Source: an uncultured Tolumonas sp. (GTDB lineage: Bacteria; Pseudomonadota; Gammaproteobacteria; Enterobacterales; Aeromonadaceae). Taken from it: a stretch of 64,000 nucleotides of DNA. The stretch is taken from assembly GCF_963556105.2 (NCBI RefSeq), contig NZ_OY829944.1, positions 305,001-369,000 of the forward strand. The letters run 5' to 3'. The notes beneath the pieces are model-generated. The model was not told where the DNA came from and made no database searches. It was given only the letters and a program-made list of their open reading frames with translations. Both the position numbers and the translations under genes were made by a program. Shown here one piece after another: positions 1-12,614 of the stretch; the stretch's first letter is position 1, and every line of letters begins with the position of its first letter.

Positions 1-2705
<2,705 letters not shown>

Positions 2706-2804
2706 ACAACACCCAAGTGGTTTTAAGCTAAGAGCTTGTTTGATTGATTGAACGAACTAGATAAAGAAACGAATTTAGAGTCAGCTTTCTGATTTAACCG
2801 AATA

Positions 2805-2922
2805 TGCCTGGCGGCAATAGCGCGATGGAACCACCTGTACCCATGCCGAACACAGAAGTGAAACGTTGTAGCGCCGATGGTAGTGTGGCATTCGCCATGT
2901 GAGAGTAGGACACTGCCAGGCT
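2805..2922 (+). rRNA. rrf: 5S ribosomal RNA
   Basis: It starts TGCCTGGCGGC and ends CACTGCCAGGCT, so the two ends pair in the helix I typical of 5S. The internal CCCATGCCGAACACAGAAGTGAAACG segment region is the highly conserved 5S loop. It lies about 100 bases after the 23S gene, as expected for an rRNA operon, and is followed by a terminator. No tRNA gene is seen between 23S and 5S or after 5S. Confidence 0.97.
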
Positions 2923-2944
2923 CCTAAATTGAAGAAAAAGCAAG

Positions 2945-2968
2945 AACCCCGCAATGCGGGGTTTTTTG
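2945..2968 (+). terminator. Rho-independent terminator of the rRNA operon
   Basis: The stem AACCCCGC / GCGGGGTT closes on a short AAT loop and is followed by a run of six T. It sits about 25 bases after 5S and ends the rrn operon. Confidence 0.9.
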
Positions 2969-3139
2969 TTGTCTGATAGTCAGTGAAAATTTTATAAAAA
3001 TAATTTTTAGGTCGTGTAGCCCTATTTGGTCTACTTTGGTTGCTTTTCGTGGCGATCCAAGTAGAATTACGCGGCTTATTCTAAGCTGGGGCTCGTATTA
3101 GGTTGTGAGCCTTGTTCTATTAAAGTTAATGAGGACGAT

Positions 3140-3388
3140 ATGGTAACCATTCGTTTACAACGTGGCGGCGCGAAAAAGCGTCCTTTCTACCAAGTGGTAG
3201 TTGCCGATGCACGCTTTGCGCGTGATGGTCGTTTTATTGAGCGAGTTGGTTTCTTTAACCCACTGGCTGCCGGCCAGGCTGAGAAAGTAAATCTGGACCT
3301 AGCACGTATCCAACATTGGGTAGGTCAGGGTGCATCTCTGTCTGATCGTGTTGCTAAACTGGTTAAAGACGCTTCTAAAGCGGCTTAA
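3140..3388 (+). CDS. rpsP: 30S ribosomal protein S16
   Basis: An 82-residue protein that begins [20 protein letters not shown], the conserved S16 N-terminus, and has the usual S16 length. S16 binds 16S rRNA early in small-subunit assembly. The ATG is preceded by a GAGGA ribosome-binding site. It is the first gene of the rpsP-rimM-trmD-rplS operon. In many gammaproteobacteria ffh lies just upstream, whereas here an rRNA operon takes that place. A weak promoter candidate (TTGCTT at 3040, 16-base spacer, TAGAAT at 3062) precedes it. Confidence 0.97.
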   Translation: MVTIRLQRGGAKKRPFYQVVVADARFARDGRFIERVGFFNPLAAGQAEKVNLDLARIQHWVGQGASLSDRVAKLVKDASKAA

Positions 3389-3406
3389 TTGCTATCTGGT
3401 AGGTGA

Positions 3407-3943
3407 GTGGGAAATCAGCGCGTGGATAATCCAGTTGTTGTGGGTCGTCTTGGTGCCGTATATGGCATCAAAGGTTGGCTGAAGGTCAACTCTTTCACCG
3501 ATAATCCGGAAAGCATTTTTGATTATATGCCCTGGCTTATTCAGCAAAAGGGTGTGTGGCGTGAAATTCAACTGACCAGTTGGAAACGTCACAATAATGG
3601 TCTGATTTGTAAACCTGAAGGTATTGATACTCGCGAAGATGCGCAAGTGCTCACTGGTGTTGATATTGCTGTGTTACCTCATCAGATACCATCTTTGCCG
3701 CAAGGCGAATACTATTGGCGTGATCTAATTGGTTGTGCCGTAGTAACTACTAAAGGCTATCAATTAGGAACAGTGTCCGAATTAATGGAAACTGGTTCTA
3801 ATGATGTATTGGTGGTTCAAGCCAATTTAAATGATGCCTTTGGTATGAAAGAACGTTTGATTCCATTCATTGATGAGCAAGTGATTAAACATATTGATAT
3901 CACCGCTCGTCTGGTTGAAGTCGATTGGGATCCGGGATTCTAA
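3407..3943 (+). CDS. rimM: Ribosome maturation factor RimM
   Basis: A 178-residue RimM with an N-terminal RimM domain ([20 protein letters not shown] region, about residues 11-30) and a C-terminal PRC-barrel ([13 protein letters not shown], then [11 protein letters not shown]). It ends in the family's EVDWDPGF. RimM binds S19 in the 30S head and aids late 16S processing. The start is a GTG at 3407, 18 bases after rpsP, with AGGTGAG just in front. No better downstream start exists before the conserved N-terminus. It is the second gene of a ribosomal/tRNA modification operon. Confidence 0.96.
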   Translation: MGNQRVDNPVVVGRLGAVYGIKGWLKVNSFTDNPESIFDYMPWLIQQKGVWREIQLTSWKRHNNGLICKPEGIDTREDAQVLTGVDIAVLPHQIPSLPQGEYYWRDLIGCAVVTTKGYQLGTVSELMETGSNDVLVVQANLNDAFGMKERLIPFIDEQVIKHIDITARLVEVDWDPGF

Positions 3944-3973
3944 ACCCGAAGTTCGTTGTTGTACGGAGGTCGT

Positions 3974-4723
3974 ATGTGGATCGGGGTGATTAGCCTCTTC
4001 CCAGACATGTTTCGTGCTATCACGGATTTTGGTGTGACAGGCCGAGCGGTTAAACGAGGTTTGCTAGAGATTAATCTTTGGAATCCTCGCGATTTTGCCC
4101 ATGATAAACATCGCACTGTGGATGATCGCCCTTATGGTGGCGGCCCTGGTATGCTGATGATGGTGCTACCGCTTCGTGATGCGATCCAAGCTGCGAAACA
4201 GGCTGCTGGAGATGATGTGAAAGTGATTTACCTTTCACCTCAGGGTAAAAAGTTAACACAATCGGGTGTCGCTGAGCTTGCTCAGCACCAGAAGCTGATT
4301 TTAGTCGCGGGTCGTTACGAAGGTATCGATGAGCGCGTAATTCAGTCAGAGATTGATGAAGAGTGGTCGATTGGTGACTATGTGTTAAGTGGTGGGGAAC
4401 TCCCTGCTATGACCTTAGTTGATGCTGTCTCCCGACTTGTTCCAGGTGTATTGGGCGATATGGCCAGTGCGGAACAAGACTCTTTCACTGATGGTTTACT
4501 TGATTGTCCCCATTATACACGTCCTGAAAATCTGGATGGTGTGATGGTTCCTGATGTGTTGTTAAGTGGTAATCATGAACATATTCGTCGTTGGCGGTTG
4601 AAGCAGTCACTGGGGCGGACATGGCAAAGAAGACCGGAATTACTTAATAACCTAGCTCTGACTGACGAGCAAGCCAAGTTGCTTGCCGAGTATGTTCAGG
4701 AGCAAAATGCTGAACAGCAGTAG
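3974..4723 (+). CDS. trmD: tRNA (guanine-N1-)-methyltransferase TrmD
   Basis: A 249-residue enzyme that methylates G37 at N1 in tRNAs, using S-adenosylmethionine bound in a trefoil knot. The knot motifs are visible: [24 protein letters not shown] and [14 protein letters not shown]. The start chosen is the ATG at 3974 ([13 protein letters not shown]), because an ACGGAGGT ribosome-binding site lies 3-10 bases in front. An in-frame TTG 18 bases upstream would place that site inside the gene. It follows rimM by 30 bases and precedes rplS. Confidence 0.97.
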   Translation: MWIGVISLFPDMFRAITDFGVTGRAVKRGLLEINLWNPRDFAHDKHRTVDDRPYGGGPGMLMMVLPLRDAIQAAKQAAGDDVKVIYLSPQGKKLTQSGVAELAQHQKLILVAGRYEGIDERVIQSEIDEEWSIGDYVLSGGELPAMTLVDAVSRLVPGVLGDMASAEQDSFTDGLLDCPHYTRPENLDGVMVPDVLLSGNHEHIRRWRLKQSLGRTWQRRPELLNNLALTDEQAKLLAEYVQEQNAEQQ

Positions 4724-4754
4724 AGTTTTCAGTTTATTCTAGGTAGGAAATATA

Positions 4755-5102
4755 ATGAGCAACATTATTAAACAACTGGAACAGGAACAATTACGTACCG
4801 ACATCCCTGCATTTGCTCAGGGTGATACTGTTCGTGTACAAGTTCGTGTTATCGAAGGCGGTAAAGAGCGTCTGCAGGCGTTTGAAGGTGTGGTTATCGC
4901 TAAGCGTAACCGTGGTCTGCATTCTGCTTTCACTGTACGTAAGATTTCTAACGGTGAAGGTGTGGAACGTGTATTCCAGACCCATAGCCCGCTGATTGCG
5001 AGCGTAGAACTGAAACGCCGCGGTGATGTGCGTCGTGCGAAACTGTACTACCTGCGTGATCTGTCAGGTAAAGCTGCTCGTATCAAAGAGAAGCTTAACT
5101 GA
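4755..5102 (+). CDS. rplS: 50S ribosomal protein L19
   Basis: A 115-residue L19, matching the usual bacterial length, with the conserved [19 protein letters not shown] and [13 protein letters not shown] segments. L19 sits at the 30S-50S interface. It is the last gene of the rpsP operon, starts 31 bases after trmD with an AGGTAGGAA ribosome-binding site, and is followed closely by a strong terminator. Confidence 0.97.
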   Translation: MSNIIKQLEQEQLRTDIPAFAQGDTVRVQVRVIEGGKERLQAFEGVVIAKRNRGLHSAFTVRKISNGEGVERVFQTHSPLIASVELKRRGDVRRAKLYYLRDLSGKAARIKEKLN

Positions 5103-5108
5103 TAAAGT

Positions 5109-5136
5109 AAAAAAGCCTACTTCGGTAGGCTTTTTT
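5109..5136. terminator. Bidirectional terminator between rplS and a convergent gene
   Basis: A perfect 12-bp stem (AAAAAAGCCTAC / GTAGGCTTTTTT) closes on a TTCG tetraloop and has T-runs in both directions. It lies between the convergent rplS and the CBM48 gene and can end both transcripts. Confidence 0.93.
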
Positions 5137-5154
5137 ATTATCTGAAAATATGGA

Positions 5155-5481
5155 TTATTGCTGAGTGACGCTAATGATGGAGTTTTCACCACCAAAAGGA
5201 TTACTGCAATAGCCATCCGCCTGTACTTCATTATCAAATTTCTCTGAACCGTCTGCTAGAACAAAACGATATCGATATTGATAACTATCCTGTTGGTTAG
5301 TCGGCAGATTGATTGTGGTTTTGAATGCCCCATTTTTTAGTTTCTTCAGTTCCACTGGTTCCCAATCAGCAAACTCACCCACCACATAAACTTGTGAGGC
5401 ACTCTCGGTTGTGTCTACCTTGACCTCAAACGTTACCTGCACTTCAGGTTTGGTTTTTAAGAATTTCTTTGTAACAGCCAT
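5155..5481 (-). CDS. Small isoamylase-early-set / CBM48-like protein
   Basis: A 108-residue protein consisting almost wholly of one early-set (CBM48/AMPK glycogen-binding type) domain. It shows VYVVGEFADWEPVELKKLKNG, then YQYRYRFVLADGSEKFDNE and YCSNPFGGENSIISV. The start at 5481 (MAVTKKF) is preceded by AAGGAG at good spacing, while a longer in-frame start lacks such a site. Domains of this kind bind alpha-glucans when part of branching or debranching enzymes, but no catalytic domain is present here. The function of the free-standing form is not established. It is convergent with rplS and downstream of mutH on the same strand, with a 144-base gap. Confidence 0.8.
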   Translation of the reverse strand: MAVTKKFLKTKPEVQVTFEVKVDTTESASQVYVVGEFADWEPVELKKLKNGAFKTTINLPTNQQDSYQYRYRFVLADGSEKFDNEVQADGYCSNPFGGENSIISVTQQ

Positions 5482-5625
5482 GTCAACTCCTTGAGTCTTA
5501 ACCGTGAACAACGCCAATAATCTTTATAAATAATAAGATAAAAAATAACCAGTGATATTGTTAGCCGCAGAGCTTTATTCAAGTCCATGAATTCTGTCTA
5601 ATGTTCGTTTATATCGGGATGAACC

Positions 5626-6285
5626 TCACAGATGGAACTGATCTCGAAGTAATTTCTGTGTAAATGAGCTACGAAGATAAAAGCCCCTCGGTCGCGTTTG
5701 GATCAAGGTACCATTGCGACCGATTGCTGGGGTAAGTGATTTACCATTCGCAGCTTTAGGCCGCAATTGTAAAACCTGCCCATGCCGAGCACTGATCGAT
5801 TCTACGCGGCCTAATGCGATCAATTCCATGATCTCCTCCCAATCTTGCTGGAGTAATTGATCTTCAGCCGCAGAGGGATGCCAAAGCCATGGATTACCTA
5901 TCATGCGAGAACCAACGGCTTGCTGTCGGTCACCGAAAATGGGTACCCATAATACCGTGGATAATTTGTGGTGGACATTGGATGTGCCCCAAGTGATGTG
6001 TTGCTGATGTAGAAGTGGGGCGGTGCAAACAAAAGTACTTTCCAGCGGTGTACCACTATGAGTCAGCGGTAATGTTTTGAGCTCAACCCCTAATTCAGGG
6101 AAATCTTGTTGCGGTTTGCTGCCGGCCGATGCACCGAGCGCTAGCTCAAGCAATTGACCAATCCAGCCTTTTTCCCTGCGTAGCGATGGCGGTATTGCAA
6201 CGCTTAGTTTTTCTGCCAATTCCGCCAAAGTTGTTCCTGCCAATTGCTCTGCAGCATGCACCAGTTCATCAATAGTTTGATACAT
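5626..6285 (-). CDS. mutH: DNA mismatch repair endonuclease MutH
   Basis: A 219-residue protein close to the E. coli length (229). It carries the catalytic D-x6-E-x-K pattern in DFPELGVELKT (D61, E68, K70). MutH nicks the unmethylated strand at hemimethylated GATC after MutS and MutL recruit it, so its presence implies a Dam-methylating host. It is divergent from rppH, as in E. coli, across about 210 bases without another gene. Confidence 0.96.
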   Translation of the reverse strand: MYQTIDELVHAAEQLAGTTLAELAEKLSVAIPPSLRREKGWIGQLLELALGASAGSKPQQDFPELGVELKTLPLTHSGTPLESTFVCTAPLLHQQHITWGTSNVHHKLSTVLWVPIFGDRQQAVGSRMIGNPWLWHPSAAEDQLLQQDWEEIMELIALGRVESISARHGQVLQLRPKAANGKSLTPAIGRNGTLIQTRPRGFYLRSSFTQKLLRDQFHL

Positions 6286-6495
6286 AATTTTATCTAATGA
6301 ACGCGACGATAATATAAATCATACCATGTTGTGTCTTTCTACTGATGTAGGAATAGATATCGGATCTAACGTTATATTCGAAGATTGTAGGTAACAGCAT
6401 TCGCTATAGCTCTCACTCTGGGAATGTCTGTTTGCTGATCTGAAGCTAATATGAAAGAATCGGGTAAGTTCAAGTTGTTACATGCAGGTGATTGC

Positions 6496-7020
6496 GTGAT
6501 TGATGGCGATGGTTTCCGCCCGAATGTAGGAATTGTGATCTGCAATCGCAATGGACAAGTGTTATGGGCTCGTCGCTATGGACAGCATTCCTGGCAGTTT
6601 CCTCAAGGTGGTGTGGACGATGGGGAAACTCCGGAACAGGCAATGTTTCGCGAGTTGTACGAGGAAATAGGGCTGAAACAGGATGATGTGACGATCCTGG
6701 CTACCAGTCGTAACTGGCTGAAATATCGGCTGCCAAAGCGTTTGATTCGTTGGGAAAGCAAGCCGGTCTGCATCGGACAAAAACAGAAATGGTTTTTATT
6801 GCGTTTAGATGCCTCTAAAGAGGCGAGTATTCAATTTGGCTGTCATGGTCAGCCGGAGTTTGATGATTGGCGCTGGGTCAGTTACTGGTACCCGGTGAGG
6901 CAGGTTGTGTCATTCAAGCGTGAAGTTTATCGTCGGGTGATGAAAGAGTTTGCCACCATTGCGATGCCTTATACGGCGCCGGTAGCTAAAAAAGATCCAA
7001 AAAGAAAAGCGTATCGATAG
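6496..7020 (+). CDS. rppH: RNA pyrophosphohydrolase (Nudix)
   Basis: A 174-residue Nudix hydrolase that removes pyrophosphate from 5' triphosphate mRNA ends and so starts decay. The Nudix box is complete: [20 protein letters not shown] followed by IG. The start preferred is the GTG at 6496, which gives [20 protein letters not shown] and aligns exactly with the E. coli N-terminus. AGGTGA lies 4 bases in front. An in-frame ATG at 6451 would add 15 residues and cannot be excluded. ptsP follows 30 bases later, an order shared with E. coli. Confidence 0.94.
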   Translation: MIDGDGFRPNVGIVICNRNGQVLWARRYGQHSWQFPQGGVDDGETPEQAMFRELYEEIGLKQDDVTILATSRNWLKYRLPKRLIRWESKPVCIGQKQKWFLLRLDASKEASIQFGCHGQPEFDDWRWVSYWYPVRQVVSFKREVYRRVMKEFATIAMPYTAPVAKKDPKRKAYR

Positions 7021-7050
7021 TTATCGCTAGGTAATACAAGGAGAAATATT

Positions 7051-9315
7051 GTGCTGACAACATTGCGGCAAATTGTGGAAAGTGTAACGGCTGCGCCATC
7101 GTTATCGGAAGCGATGCGTACACTGGTACAGCAAACCCGTGCTGCCATGCATGTTGATTGTTGCTCGGTCTATATTTCTGAAACCCAGCGCCAACGTTAC
7201 CGCTTGGTTGCTACTGATGGTCTTTCTCTGGATGCTGTCGGCAAAGCCGTGTTGCCATTTAACGAAGGTCTGGTTGGCTTAGTCGGCCGTCGTGAAGAGT
7301 TAATTAATCTGGCAGATGCACCTGCTCACCCGAGCTTTAAATACTTACCAGAAGTTGGTGAAGACGAATTCAAAACATTTCTGGGCGTGCCCATTATGCA
7401 TCAGCGTAATGTGCTGGGAGTGTTAGTGGTGCAACAGGCGTTATCGCGCCAATTTACTGAGCTTGATGAGTCTTTTCTGGTGACATTGGCGGCTCAGTTA
7501 GCAGTGCGTATTGCACATGCTGAATTAAAAGGGCTGATCAGTTCTTCTTCTGGCAATCATCGAGCGGTGCATGGCATCGGCGTCTCTTCCGGTATGGCGA
7601 TTGCGAAGGCTTGGGTATGGCAGCCGAAAATGGCGTTGTCTCAGGTTAATCTGAAACATAGCGATGAACCCGAATTGCAGGTGGAACTGCTGAATCAGGC
7701 CGTATTGCAGGTGCAGATGGATTTGGATGCCCTGGCCATGCGTTTTCAAGATGCAGTGCAGGTTGATTCCCAATCTATTTTTGATATTTATCAGCACATT
7801 CTGGCTGATCCTAATTTCATTTTTCAGATCGAACAGGAAATCACGGAGAATCAGTGGAACGCGACCTCAGCCGTGCGCCAAGTCAGTGAGCGGTTGATTG
7901 AGCAATTTTCCGCTATGAGCGACCCGTACTTGCGTGAGCGGGCGCTCGATATTCGCGATGTTGCCCAGCGCTTGTTGAGTAGTTTGGCTCACAGCCATAT
8001 GGAACAGTTCGATTTTCAAGAGCCGGTTATTCTGCTGGCTGAGGAAGTCACCGCGACATTACTGGCAGAGATCCCGAAAGATCGTTTGGCGGGTGTGGTT
8101 TCCATGCGTGGCGCCGTCAACTCTCATGCTGCGATTTTAGCCCGTACCATGAGTGTGCCCGCCGTAATGGGGCTGGAGTTACCACTGCAAGAGTTAGATG
8201 GGCAGGAGTTGATTATCGATGGCGCCAACGGTGATGTCATTATTCAACCAAGTGGCGCTGTTCTGGCGGAATATGAACAGCTGATCCTGCAAGCGAAAGC
8301 GTTTGATGACTTAGTCGCGAAAGAAGCGTTATTACCCTCAGAAACGCAAGATGGTTGCCCGGTTTCGGTATTGTTGAATGCCGGTTTAAGTCTGGATGTT
8401 GATAGCTGCCTGATGGATTGTTCCGATGGGGTTGGGCTATACCGGACAGAAATTCCATTTATGCTGCATGACAGCTTTCCGTCGGAGCAAGAACAGGCGA
8501 CACGCTATCGAGCCATTCTGGAACAGTACAACGGTCGCCAAGTCTGTATGCGGACCTTGGATATCGGTGGCGATAAACCGCTACCGTATTTCCCTATCAG
8601 TGAAGAAAACCCGTTTCTTGGCTGGCGTGGTATTCGTATTACCTTAGATCACCCAGAATTATTTCTGGCCCAGTTGAAAGCAATGTTACGTGCCAGCGAA
8701 CACAATGATAATTTGGCAATTATGTTGCCGATGATCTCGAGTGTCAGCGAAGTACAAGCCGCACGACGTTTGCTTGACCAAGCTTGGCTGGAAGTCTCTG
8801 ATGAACTCCGAGCGCGCGGTAGTGCGATCCGTTACCCAAGCTTAGGGGCCATGATTGAGGTTCCAGCCACAATTTATCTATTGCCTGATTTGGCGCCGTA
8901 TGTCGATTTTTGGTCGGTCGGTACGAATGATCTGACGCAATATCTATTGGCAGTGGATCGAAATAATGCACGGGTAGCTGATATGTATGATGGGTTACAT
9001 CCGGCCGTCTTACGGGCATTACAACAGATCATTCAAGTCGCCAACCAGCAAGCCAAACCGGTGTCGGTCTGTGGTGAGTTAGCTGGTGATTCCATCGGTG
9101 TACTGATCTTGCTGGCGATGGGTTACCGTCGTTTCAGTATGAATTTGAATAACATTGCGAAGGTGAAATATTTACTGCGCCGAGTCAGAACTGATGCTTT
9201 GGCTCCGTTGTTGGAGCAGGCCATTCAACTGAGTGATTCAGCACAGATCAGAAAGATATTTACCAACTATCTGGAATCGTTGGGTTTACAGAGCTTTATT
9301 GGTAAAAAGGCGTAA
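7051..9315 (+). CDS. ptsP: Phosphoenolpyruvate-protein phosphotransferase PtsP (EI-Ntr)
   Basis: A 754-residue enzyme I of the nitrogen PTS. An N-terminal GAF domain (about 1-165) is followed by enzyme I domains. The phosphorylated histidine is His359 in GAVNSHAAILARTM, and the PEP-domain active-site cysteine is Cys674 in VSVCGELAGD. The enzyme takes phosphate from PEP and passes it to NPr (37168-37443) and EIIA-Ntr (38303-38749), both encoded in this window. The GAF domain senses glutamine in E. coli. The start is a GTG behind ACAAGGAGAA. In E. coli lgt and thyA follow; here thyA is convergent and lgt lies about 23 kb away. Confidence 0.96.
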   Translation: MLTTLRQIVESVTAAPSLSEAMRTLVQQTRAAMHVDCCSVYISETQRQRYRLVATDGLSLDAVGKAVLPFNEGLVGLVGRREELINLADAPAHPSFKYLPEVGEDEFKTFLGVPIMHQRNVLGVLVVQQALSRQFTELDESFLVTLAAQLAVRIAHAELKGLISSSSGNHRAVHGIGVSSGMAIAKAWVWQPKMALSQVNLKHSDEPELQVELLNQAVLQVQMDLDALAMRFQDAVQVDSQSIFDIYQHILADPNFIFQIEQEITENQWNATSAVRQVSERLIEQFSAMSDPYLRERALDIRDVAQRLLSSLAHSHMEQFDFQEPVILLAEEVTATLLAEIPKDRLAGVVSMRGAVNSHAAILARTMSVPAVMGLELPLQELDGQELIIDGANGDVIIQPSGAVLAEYEQLILQAKAFDDLVAKEALLPSETQDGCPVSVLLNAGLSLDVDSCLMDCSDGVGLYRTEIPFMLHDSFPSEQEQATRYRAILEQYNGRQVCMRTLDIGGDKPLPYFPISEENPFLGWRGIRITLDHPELFLAQLKAMLRASEHNDNLAIMLPMISSVSEVQAARRLLDQAWLEVSDELRARGSAIRYPSLGAMIEVPATIYLLPDLAPYVDFWSVGTNDLTQYLLAVDRNNARVADMYDGLHPAVLRALQQIIQVANQQAKPVSVCGELAGDSIGVLILLAMGYRRFSMNLNNIAKVKYLLRRVRTDALAPLLEQAIQLSDSAQIRKIFTNYLESLGLQSFIGKKA

Positions 9316-9337
9316 TTGAACTAACGATCACTCAGTC

Positions 9338-9376
9338 CACAAAGGGAGCGCAATGAGAAAATGTGCTCCCTTTTTT
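9338..9376. terminator. Bidirectional terminator between ptsP and thyA
   Basis: The stem AAAGGGAGC / GCTCCCTTT has a 15-base loop and a T-run on the plus strand, with A-rich sequence on the other side. It lies between convergent ptsP and thyA. Confidence 0.85.
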
Positions 9377-9383
9377 ATCAGCA

Positions 9384-10235
9384 TTACACCGAAAATGGAT
9401 ATTTGATCGCATCGTGATGTTGATAATCAACCACATTAAAATCATCCAGCGTTACCCATGTTTCCAGATCTTTTAAGCTCTTAATATCCGGATTAATTTC
9501 GAGTTTGGGTGATGGGAAAGGCTCGCGTTTCAATTGCACATCACGCATCAATTCCAGCTGATCTTCATAGATGTGCGCGTTGATGATCTTATGATAAGCC
9601 TGCCCAGGTGTCTTACCGGTGATCTGCGCCATCAGAGCTAACAATGTAAATACCTGAATTTGATTGAAATTCAAACCCAACGGTACATCACAGGAGCGTT
9701 GATAGCTCGTCAAATATAAAGTGTCACCTAACAGAGAAAAAGTGTGCGTGTGCATACAAGGACGCAAACAGCCCAGCTCAAATTCACCCGGATTATGGAA
9801 AGTCAGGATCTCGCCGCGGTCGTCAATGCTGTTAGATAAGTTATGAACAATCTTCGCCAGTTGATCCAATTCAGTGCCGTCATGTTTTTTCCAGTGGCGC
9901 CCCTGAACGCCGTAAACCCGGCCCATGTCATCATGACCTTTACGCGCTGGGTTGTTCAGCCAGGCGGCATTGTCATTGGCGTTAGCGTCCCATGATTTGG
10001 TACCTAAAGCACGGAAGTCGGCGGCATTATCATAACCGCGAATATAGCCTAGCAGTTCCGCGATAGCGGCTTTCCAAAAACTCTTGCGGGTGGTAATGAT
10101 CGGAAATTGATTGTTGTGCACATCGTAGGTTAAATCTGCATTGATCACGGTCAGACAGCGTTTGTCGGTGCGTTTGTTCTCAACCCATACGCCGTCGTTG
10201 ATGATGCGCTGGCAAAGATCTAAATATTGCTTCAT
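9384..10235 (-). CDS. thyA: Thymidylate synthase
   Basis: A 283-residue thymidylate synthase, the longer form found in Vibrio-like bacteria rather than the 264-residue E. coli form. It converts dUMP to dTMP using methylene-tetrahydrofolate. The catalytic cysteine is Cys160 in [11 protein letters not shown]. The nucleotide-binding segment [16 protein letters not shown] and the C-terminal YPFSV are also present. The start at 10235 ([10 protein letters not shown]) has an AGGA site six bases in front. An alternative start 24 bases upstream has no such support. Confidence 0.97.
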   Translation of the reverse strand: MKQYLDLCQRIINDGVWVENKRTDKRCLTVINADLTYDVHNNQFPIITTRKSFWKAAIAELLGYIRGYDNAADFRALGTKSWDANANDNAAWLNNPARKGHDDMGRVYGVQGRHWKKHDGTELDQLAKIVHNLSNSIDDRGEILTFHNPGEFELGCLRPCMHTHTFSLLGDTLYLTSYQRSCDVPLGLNFNQIQVFTLLALMAQITGKTPGQAYHKIINAHIYEDQLELMRDVQLKREPFPSPKLEINPDIKSLKDLETWVTLDDFNVVDYQHHDAIKYPFSV

Positions 10236-10461
10236 GTTTTTTCCTAAAATTAATGACAACTAGAACGAGCTGCTGAGCGATCTCTCTATAGTCGCCGATT
10301 ATACCAGTGCAGTGTCATTTTTGCGTTTGATACATATCTTATGCAGCGGTGACTGATCTTATAATTGCTCGGTAATTCCGAGTTGTTTGTCAAGTTAAAC
10401 GGATTTTTACTGATGTTATCGGGTCGTTATACTGATGATTACTTATCGAGGGAGGTTTTCG

Positions 10462-11637
10462 ATGGTCAGTTTAGTAAAGCGATTTTTGCATCTGGAAGCT
10501 GCCAGCGGGGTGATTTTATTTTGTGCAGCCATGTTAGCACTGCTGATGGCAAATTCACCGTGGCAACCGATTTATCATGCCTTTCTGGAATTACCGGTAC
10601 GATTGCAAATGGGGGCGCTGGATCTGCATAAACCATTATTACTGTGGATCAATGATGGTTTGATGGCCATTTTTTTCCTGCTAGTGGGCATGGAAATAAA
10701 GCGCGAAATGCAGGAAGGCTCCCTGTCGAGTTTACGTCAAGCCAGCTTGCCTGTTCTTGCTGCCATCGGTGGCATGGTTTTTCCGGCGTTATTGTACTGG
10801 CTGGTTATCCGCGATCATACAGAACTGACATCTGGCTGGGCGATTCCGATGGCCACAGATATTGCTTTCGCATTAGGTGTATTGTCATTACTCGGGTCGC
10901 GTATCCCAACGGCGTTGAAAGTATTCTTGCTTGCGCTGGCTATCATTGATGATTTGGGCGCGATCATGGTGATAGCTCTGGTGTATACCGACGAATTACA
11001 CCTGTTGCCGTTAGCGATGGCGGCAGGGTTGAGTGTTCTTTTACTGCTAGCCAACCGGATGCGCGTTATGCATCTTGGTATCTATCTGGTGTTAGGTGCT
11101 TTTTTATGGATAGCGGTGCTGAAGTCGGGTATTCATGCCACCATTGCGGGCGTAATTTTAGGATTTGCTATTCCGCATCGTCGTGCCCATCCCGATACGC
11201 CATTGCGCCGGCTAGAGCATCAGCTGCATCCTTGGAGTAGCTATTTTATTCTGCCGTTGTTTGCCTTTGCCAACGCTGGATTATCCTTCGATGGTTTATC
11301 CTGGTCTGATTTAACCAGTGGATTGCCGTTGGCTATTATTATCGGATTACTGGTTGGTAAACCACTAGGTGTCTTGCTGACATGCTGGAGTGCAGTAAAA
11401 AGTGGGTTGGCTGTGTTACCGGCCAATGTCAGTTGGCGCCAGTTATCTGGGTTGGCAGTGCTGTGCGGTATTGGTTTTACTATGTCGATTTTTATTGCCG
11501 GTCTGGCGTTTGACTCGGCAGGAACACATTTCGAACTGGCCCGATTCGGTATTTTACTGGGGTCATTGTTGGCGGCTGTTTTGGGATATAGTTTATTGCG
11601 TTGTACTGTGCGCACCCGCCTGACTAAGGAGCAATAG
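10462..11637 (+). CDS. nhaA: Na+/H+ antiporter NhaA
   Basis: A 391-residue inner-membrane antiporter (E. coli: 388). It keeps the ion-binding aspartates at the E. coli positions: Asp163-Asp164 in LAIIDDLGAIMVI and Asp133 in PMATDIAFALG. About twelve hydrophobic segments are visible. The start at 10462 (MVSLVKRFLHLE) is chosen because GGGAGG lies about six bases upstream; an ATG 27 bases earlier lacks a site. It is immediately followed by its regulator nhaR with no gap. It exports Na+ (or Li+) in exchange for protons under salt and alkaline stress. Confidence 0.96.
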   Translation: MVSLVKRFLHLEAASGVILFCAAMLALLMANSPWQPIYHAFLELPVRLQMGALDLHKPLLLWINDGLMAIFFLLVGMEIKREMQEGSLSSLRQASLPVLAAIGGMVFPALLYWLVIRDHTELTSGWAIPMATDIAFALGVLSLLGSRIPTALKVFLLALAIIDDLGAIMVIALVYTDELHLLPLAMAAGLSVLLLLANRMRVMHLGIYLVLGAFLWIAVLKSGIHATIAGVILGFAIPHRRAHPDTPLRRLEHQLHPWSSYFILPLFAFANAGLSFDGLSWSDLTSGLPLAIIIGLLVGKPLGVLLTCWSAVKSGLAVLPANVSWRQLSGLAVLCGIGFTMSIFIAGLAFDSAGTHFELARFGILLGSLLAAVLGYSLLRCTVRTRLTKEQ

Positions 11638-12537
11638 GTGTTTCATCTTAATTACAATCATCTGTATTACTTCTGGATGACGCAGAAAAAAGGTTCCGTA
11701 ACGCAGGCGGCCGAAGCACTTTATCTCACTCCGCAGACTATCACCGGCCAGATCCGTCAGTTGGAAGATCGTTTGGGCGGGCGTTTATTCAAGCGCAAAG
11801 GGCGAAATATCGAAGCGACCGAATTAGGCCAATTAGTGTTTCGTTATGCCGATAAAATGTTTTCGCTGTCGTATGAAATGCTTGAGGTGGTGACCTTCCG
11901 TAAAGAAAACGAAAGCTCTTTTAATGTTGGGATTGCGGATGTATTGTCAAAACGGATCGCATCTAAAGTGTTACTGGCTGCCTTACCCGCAGACAGCGAC
12001 GTGCATTTACGTTGCCTTGAATCGACACACGAGATGTTGCTGGAGCAATTGCGTGAGCATAAATTGGACATGATCTTGTCGGATTGTCCTGTAGACTCGA
12101 CACAGCATCCTGATTTGTTGTCGAAAAAACTGGGCGAGTGTGGCGTTAGTTTTTTCTGTCAGGCGCCATTACCGGAAAAACCATTTCCAGAATGTCTGAT
12201 GGAAAGAAAATTACTCATTCCTGCTCGCATAACCGCGATGGGGCGACAACTGACACGATGGTTTGATGAACAAGGTCTCGCTCCGCAGATCTTTGGTGAA
12301 TTTGATGATGCGGCGTTGATGAAGGCGTTTGGTCTGTTCAATCAAGGTATTTTTGTGGCGCCAACGCTGTATCAAGAAGAGTTTCTGGATGGCCAGTCGG
12401 TGACGTTATTGGGTCAGACAGAGGAGTTGAAAGAAGAATATTATGCTATTTTTGCGGAAAGGATGATCCAGCATCCTGCGGTGAAACGGCTCTGTGAAAG
12501 TGATTTTTCGGCATTATTTGCCGGACTTGAGCAGTAA
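11638..12537 (+). CDS. nhaR: Transcriptional activator NhaR (LysR family)
   Basis: A 299-residue LysR regulator. Its N-terminal helix-turn-helix is [20 protein letters not shown] followed by [20 protein letters not shown], nearly identical to NhaR of E. coli. The effector domain keeps [15 protein letters not shown] and ends [23 protein letters not shown]. NhaR activates nhaA in response to Na+. The GTG start at 11638 directly abuts the nhaA stop, and its AAGGAG site lies inside the end of nhaA, so translation is probably coupled. Confidence 0.95.
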   Translation: MFHLNYNHLYYFWMTQKKGSVTQAAEALYLTPQTITGQIRQLEDRLGGRLFKRKGRNIEATELGQLVFRYADKMFSLSYEMLEVVTFRKENESSFNVGIADVLSKRIASKVLLAALPADSDVHLRCLESTHEMLLEQLREHKLDMILSDCPVDSTQHPDLLSKKLGECGVSFFCQAPLPEKPFPECLMERKLLIPARITAMGRQLTRWFDEQGLAPQIFGEFDDAALMKAFGLFNQGIFVAPTLYQEEFLDGQSVTLLGQTEELKEEYYAIFAERMIQHPAVKRLCESDFSALFAGLEQ

Positions 12538-12614
12538 ATCGCATTCTCATTTATTCTCATTATCAGATTTACTGCTATGATGGCGCGCTTTTTGGCCCAA
12601 AGGAGTAGATATAA

